DNA from: Mycobacterium sp. | GTDB lineage: Bacteria > Actinomycetota > Actinomycetes > Mycobacteriales > Mycobacteriaceae | Assembly: GCF_029961025.1 (NCBI RefSeq) | Contig: NZ_JASBVP010000001.1 | Span: forward strand, 1-64,000 | DNA length: 64,000 nt | Direction: 5' to 3' | In this document: one piece after another, positions 60,756 through 64,000 of the stretch | Layout of the letters: each line of letters begins with the position of its first letter | Position numbering within the stretch: the first letter of the stretch is position 1 | Notes under the pieces: model-generated | The model's input: only the letters and a program-made list of their open reading frames with translations | What the model was told of the DNA's origin: nothing | Databases searched by the model: none | Program-made: the position numbers and the translations under genes

Positions 60756-60840
60756 GCATCAAAACCCCCCGTTAAGCATCAACAACCCCCGTTAAGCATC
60801 AACAACCCTCGTTAAGCATCAACAGGCCCCAGTAAGCCCA
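60741..60840 (+). repeat. Five-copy 20-bp tandem repeat (VNTR-like)
   Basis: Five adjoining 20-bp units at 60741, 60761, 60781, 60801 and 60821 follow the consensus AACAACCCCCGTTAAGCATC. Units 1-4 differ at one to three positions; unit 5 is diverged (AACAGGCCCCAGTAAGCCCA). Each of the first four contains TTAAGC; in unit 1 the TAA is the stop codon of the 53-aa gene. Because copies can be gained or lost after the stop, the array can vary without changing the protein. Confidence 0.88.
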
Positions 60841-60863
60841 TTGGGCATTAGGCCCGGTCAGCG

Positions 60864-62156
60864 TCAGAGGAACGCCTCGTGGGGTCGTCGCTGGTCACTG
60901 GGAAACCCGTCGGCGACAACCGCAGCGAGCTCGATCAGCGCCTCGCGTGTCTCCCGCTTCAGCCGCTCCAGGCTGATCTCGGCGCCCTCTTCCAGGTGCG
61001 GGTCGAACGGCACCAGCCGCACCGCCCGGCACCGCCGGGAGAAGTGATCGACCACTTTTTGCATGTCGACCTTGCCCGAGCGGGGCCGCACCGCGTTGAT
61101 CACCGCGATGGAGTTGCGGACCTGGTCTTCATGACCATGCGCGTCCAGCCAGTCCAGGGTCGCCGAGGCGCTGCGCGCACCATCGATGGACGCCGAGCTG
61201 ATCACGATCAGCAAGTCGGCCTTGGCCAACACCGCCGCCATCGCCGAATGCAGCAATCCGGTGCCGCAGTCGGTGAGCACAATTCCGTAGAACCGCTCCA
61301 GGATGTCCAGGGTGCGGGCGTAGTCTTCGTCGCTGAACGCTTCCGACACGGCCGGATCGGTCTCCGACGCCAGCACTTCCAGCCTGCTCGGTCCCTGATT
61401 GGTGTAGCTGCGAACATCGCTGTAGCGCTGGATGCCCTCGGCGTCGCGGAGCAGGTGGCGCACCGTCGCCGAGGTCTCCAACGGCACCTTTTGGCTCAGC
61501 GTGCCGCGATCGGGATTGGCGTCCACCGCCACCACCCGGTCGCCGCGGATAGAGGCGAAGGTGGCGCCCAGGCAGGCCGTGATGGTGGTCTTGCCGACCC
61601 CGCCCTTCAGGGACAGCAGGGCGATCTTGTAGCAGCCGCGCAGCGGCCGGTTCGCCTGCACCACCAGGTCGTTGTACCGGTTAACCCGGGGGCTTTCCCC
61701 CACGTTGATCAACCGGCCCGACAACACATACAGCCAGCGCCGCCAGCCCTCCGAGGGCGGCGGTTTGACCTGGCGCAAAAGCGTGCTGGTGGACAGCTCC
61801 GGATAACGGGTGGGCGGCATCGGCGCCGGCGGATACGGCACCTGCAGCGATCCCTCGGCCAGCGGGCCGCCGTAATGCGGGTAGAGCGGGCCGTCGACAA
61901 CCTGCTGCGGGATTCCCCTGGCCGGCGTCGTGGCCGCCCATGCCCGCGGCTCGGCGCGGGTCGGCGGGGGCGCCACACCACGGGTCTGGGTGTCGGTGAA
62001 GCGCCGTTGGGTGCGAAAGCCGGCGAACGCCTTGGTCTCGGCCTCGCTGGCTCTCGTGTCGGGCCCGCCGGCGTGCGGTTGCGGCGGCAACTCCGTTGTC
62101 GGATGATCGTCCTGGTCTCGAGGCACCTCGCCGGCCTGCGTTGGATGCTCAGACAC
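60864..62156 (-). CDS. ParA/MinD-like ATPase, Rv0530-like
   Basis: A 430-aa protein: a disordered Pro/Arg-rich N-terminal region (about 1-150) and a MinD/ParA-like P-loop ATPase domain with the deviant Walker A KGGVGKTTITACLG, Walker A' VVAVDANPDRGTLSQK and LTDCGTGLLHSAM. Its relatives include ESX-associated ATPases (EspI/EccA-adjacent) of the same disordered-plus-MinD form. Located next to cytochrome c maturation genes, as in Mtb. Start at GTG 62156; precise role unknown. Confidence 0.87.
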   Translation of the reverse strand: MSEHPTQAGEVPRDQDDHPTTELPPQPHAGGPDTRASEAETKAFAGFRTQRRFTDTQTRGVAPPPTRAEPRAWAATTPARGIPQQVVDGPLYPHYGGPLAEGSLQVPYPPAPMPPTRYPELSTSTLLRQVKPPPSEGWRRWLYVLSGRLINVGESPRVNRYNDLVVQANRPLRGCYKIALLSLKGGVGKTTITACLGATFASIRGDRVVAVDANPDRGTLSQKVPLETSATVRHLLRDAEGIQRYSDVRSYTNQGPSRLEVLASETDPAVSEAFSDEDYARTLDILERFYGIVLTDCGTGLLHSAMAAVLAKADLLIVISSASIDGARSASATLDWLDAHGHEDQVRNSIAVINAVRPRSGKVDMQKVVDHFSRRCRAVRLVPFDPHLEEGAEISLERLKRETREALIELAAVVADGFPSDQRRPHEAFL

Positions 62157-62175
62157 GTGCACTTCCCCTCGTTGT

Positions 62176-63141
62176 TCAGCCCACCCCAGCATAGGAGTGC
62201 AGCCCCACGGTCACCAGGTTGACGAAGAACAGGTTGAACACCATGACCGCGAAGCCGATCACGTTAACCCAGGCCGCCTTTTTGTCGCGCCATCCCGCGG
62301 TCGACCTGGCGTGCAGGTAGGCCGCATACACGATCCAGGCGACGAACGCCACCGTCTCCTTGGGATCCCAGCCCCAGTACCGGCCCCACGCCTGCTCGGC
62401 CCAGATCGCCCCGAAAATCACCCCGAATCCGAACACCGGGAAGGCGAAGATCGTCGTCCGGTAGGCGATCCGGTCCAGGGTCTGCGCATCGGGCAACCGG
62501 CGCACCAGCCGCGCGAGCGTTCCGGGGCTGTCCGGGTCGCTCAACCGCGACATCCTCGCCAAAAACAGCAGGCTGGCCACGCCGGCGACCAAAAACACCC
62601 CCGAGCCCAGGCTGACCACGAAAACATGGATCGGCAGCCAGTAAGACTGCAACGCGGGCATCACCGGGGCGGCGCTGGTGTACAGCCAGCGCCCGGACAC
62701 CGTCAGCAGGATCAGCACCGGAACCAGCAGGAAGACCCACAGCCCGCGGTGCTGCAAGCGGCGCAGCACCACGGCGCCGGCCAGCAGGGCGCAGCAGCAG
62801 GTCACGTTGATGAACTCGTACATGTTGCCCCAGGGCGCTCGCATGGTGGCCAGCCCGCGCAGCCCGATGCAGACCAGCAGCAGCCCGATCCCCAGGTAGG
62901 CCGCCGCCAGGCCGGCCCGCCCGACGCGCTCCTCGAACGGCTGCGCCGCGTCGGGCGCCGCACCGGGTGTCCCCCGGTCGATGGCCGCCGCGCCGGCCGT
63001 CACCAGCCCGTCGGTGCGGCTGCGGGTGAAGGCCAATTCGACGGCCAGCAGCAGCAGCGCCACCACCAGGGCAACCACGGCCGAGGTGAACGCCCAGTCG
63101 GAGTAGCGGGCCAAGCCGATATTGACGTGCATGGTGTTCAT
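62176..63141 (-). CDS. ccsA: Cytochrome c biogenesis protein CcsA/CcsB (system II haem exporter part)
   Basis: A 321-aa polytopic protein (about eight helices) of the CcsA/CcmC haem-handling superfamily. The tryptophan-rich haem-binding WGRYWGWDPKETVAFVAW and conserved histidines (QSYWLPIHVFVVSLGSGVF; GLHSYAGVG) are present. With ResB it forms the system II complex that attaches haem to apocytochrome c outside the membrane. Its ATG overlaps the resB stop by 4 bp. Same as Mtb Rv0529. Confidence 0.94.
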   Translation of the reverse strand: MNTMHVNIGLARYSDWAFTSAVVALVVALLLLAVELAFTRSRTDGLVTAGAAAIDRGTPGAAPDAAQPFEERVGRAGLAAAYLGIGLLLVCIGLRGLATMRAPWGNMYEFINVTCCCALLAGAVVLRRLQHRGLWVFLLVPVLILLTVSGRWLYTSAAPVMPALQSYWLPIHVFVVSLGSGVFLVAGVASLLFLARMSRLSDPDSPGTLARLVRRLPDAQTLDRIAYRTTIFAFPVFGFGVIFGAIWAEQAWGRYWGWDPKETVAFVAWIVYAAYLHARSTAGWRDKKAAWVNVIGFAVMVFNLFFVNLVTVGLHSYAGVG

Positions 63142-64000
63142 CCGACGTCCCTTCCCGCCGGGGCGGGTTGCCGCGGCGCCGGCGGCTCGGCCGGACCCGA
63201 GACGACACCGGCGAGCACCCGCTCGCTCAGGCGCTCGAACTCGTTGCCCCAGCCGGCGTTGTCGGTCCGCGCCAGGCCGCCCAGCTCGACTGTCACCGTA
63301 TCGGCCGCCGCCGGGAGGATCCGGGCCCACACCCGGCGGCGGCGCACCACCAGCGACACCACCAGCCCGGTCATCATCGTGACAGCGAAAACCAGCACCC
63401 AGATCTGGCCCGGGTCGTGGGAGACCTGCACGCCGATGAACGGCACCGCGCCGTCGAAGCGGACGACGGTCCCGTCGTCCTCCAGCCGGACCTGCTCGCC
63501 GGCGCGCAGGTTCACCCGCTTCTCCCTGGTCAGCCGGCCGTCCCGGACGAGCCGCGGATCGAGGGCGTACAGCGACTGCGGCCGGCCGCTGTCCAGGCCG
63601 GTGTCACCCCGGTAGATGTCGACCGCCACCGCGGGGTCGTTCAGCGCGGGAAAGCTCGACGAGAGCAGGGTGCCGTCGAGCTGTGCGGTCGGCGCGAACA
63701 GGCCCTGAATCGCGATCTGGTGTTTGCGACGCTCGTCGGGGTCGGGGTGGGTGCCGGCGGGCGGGTCGATGCGCACCGCACCCGCCGAGAGCAGCGTCGC
63801 GGCATTCTCGGGGCGCCACTGCACGGTTGCGGTGCGGGTCTGCCCGTCCGGGAAGGTCACGGTGAACGTGGGCGCATACCCGTGACCCTGCAGGTAGACC
63901 CGGTCGCCGCCGAGCCGCAGCGGGTGGTTGACCGCCAGCCGGTAGGGCCGCCAGCTGTTGGCGGCCAGGTCGCGGCCGGCTTGGTAGTCGATGTTCGCCA
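63138..64000 (-). CDS. resB: ResB-family cytochrome c biogenesis protein (5' part beyond window)
   Basis: The C-terminal 287 codons of a ResB/Ccs1 protein; the N-terminal transmembrane helices lie beyond position 64000. Visible are the large extracytoplasmic domain (GHGYAPTFTVTFPDGQTR, PALNDPAVAVDIYRGDTGLD), FIGVQVSHDPGQIWVLVFAV leading into the last transmembrane helix, and a cytosolic tail. It partners CcsA in haem ligation. Corresponds to Mtb Rv0528. Confidence 0.93.
   Translation of the reverse strand, partial: ANIDYQAGRDLAANSWRPYRLAVNHPLRLGGDRVYLQGHGYAPTFTVTFPDGQTRTATVQWRPENAATLLSAGAVRIDPPAGTHPDPDERRKHQIAIQGLFAPTAQLDGTLLSSSFPALNDPAVAVDIYRGDTGLDSGRPQSLYALDPRLVRDGRLTREKRVNLRAGEQVRLEDDGTVVRFDGAVPFIGVQVSHDPGQIWVLVFAVTMMTGLVVSLVVRRRRVWARILPAAADTVTVELGGLARTDNAGWGNEFERLSERVLAGVVSGPAEPPAPRQPAPAGRDVG

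Noticed and set aside
60741..60840. Possible small CRISPR array
   Set aside because: Units are contiguous with no unique spacers, the 20-bp period equals the repeat itself and no cas genes are nearby; it is a tandem repeat.

Overview
The window is high-GC actinobacterial chromosome and almost certainly comes from a nontuberculous Mycobacterium. It carries a gene order matching, in inverted orientation, the M. tuberculosis Rv0528 to Rv0566c segment (resB, ccsA, ParA-like ATPase, menA, mtnP, menE, VOC, SDR, menB, menC, bpoC, menD, mgtA, menG, menJ, grcC1, htpX, gpsA, monooxygenase, yajQ), plus LppA/LppB lipoproteins, DUF732 secreted proteins, an F420-type enzyme and many leaderless genes. Species is not assigned. 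Rv comparisons are from memory, not from a search.

Layout. 1-6.3 kb is a toxin-antitoxin-rich accessory zone: four VapBC modules, a collapsed mazEF fossil, an orphan antitoxin fragment, a methyltransferase fragment, a receptor kinase gene that has lost its catalytic core by a clean in-frame deletion, and tpx. 6.4-10.8 kb holds recombinase-like debris, a DUF732 membrane protein, a frameshifted PflX-type radical SAM gene and a ParS/RES toxin-antitoxin pair. 10.9-14.4 kb has a small membrane protein, a membrane molybdopterin oxidoreductase and a DEAD-box helicase behind a possible attenuator. 14.7-17.9 kb is a four-gene cell-surface operon (Rv2541-Rv2544-like) ending in tandem LppA/LppB lipoproteins. 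18.5-21.6 kb contains the intact relative of the truncated kinase and its neighbours. 21.6-30.9 kb has an MNT-HEPN pair, a secreted GH92 mannosidase divergent from a large flippase-like membrane protein, a SAM methyltransferase, a second RES module and a Mut7-C RNase-like protein.

31-38.4 kb contains galT-galK, an orphan ATP-grasp enzyme, an ECF sigma factor (SigC-like), DUF5994, a cold-shock gene with a structured leader, tRNA-Tyr, a CDF transporter and yajQ. 38.5-60.1 kb is the menaquinone region: grcC1 (prenyl tail), menD, menC, menB, menE, menA, menG and menJ, i.e. most steps from isochorismate to MK-9(II-H2), mixed with glycolipid (mgtA), phospholipid precursor (gpsA), protease (htpX) and nucleoside salvage (mtnP) genes. 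A methyltransferase and a DoxX-like gene sit between menC and bpoC. 60.2-64 kb is the cytochrome c maturation end (ParA-like ATPase, ccsA, resB running off the window), preceded by a 20-bp tandem repeat array that contains the stop codon of a 53-aa membrane protein.

The shared theme of the second half is quinone-linked respiration and envelope synthesis; the first half is a patchwork of toxin-antitoxin modules and decaying paralogues. At least a dozen genes have a TANNNT -10 box 6-8 nt before the start codon, indicating leaderless transcripts.
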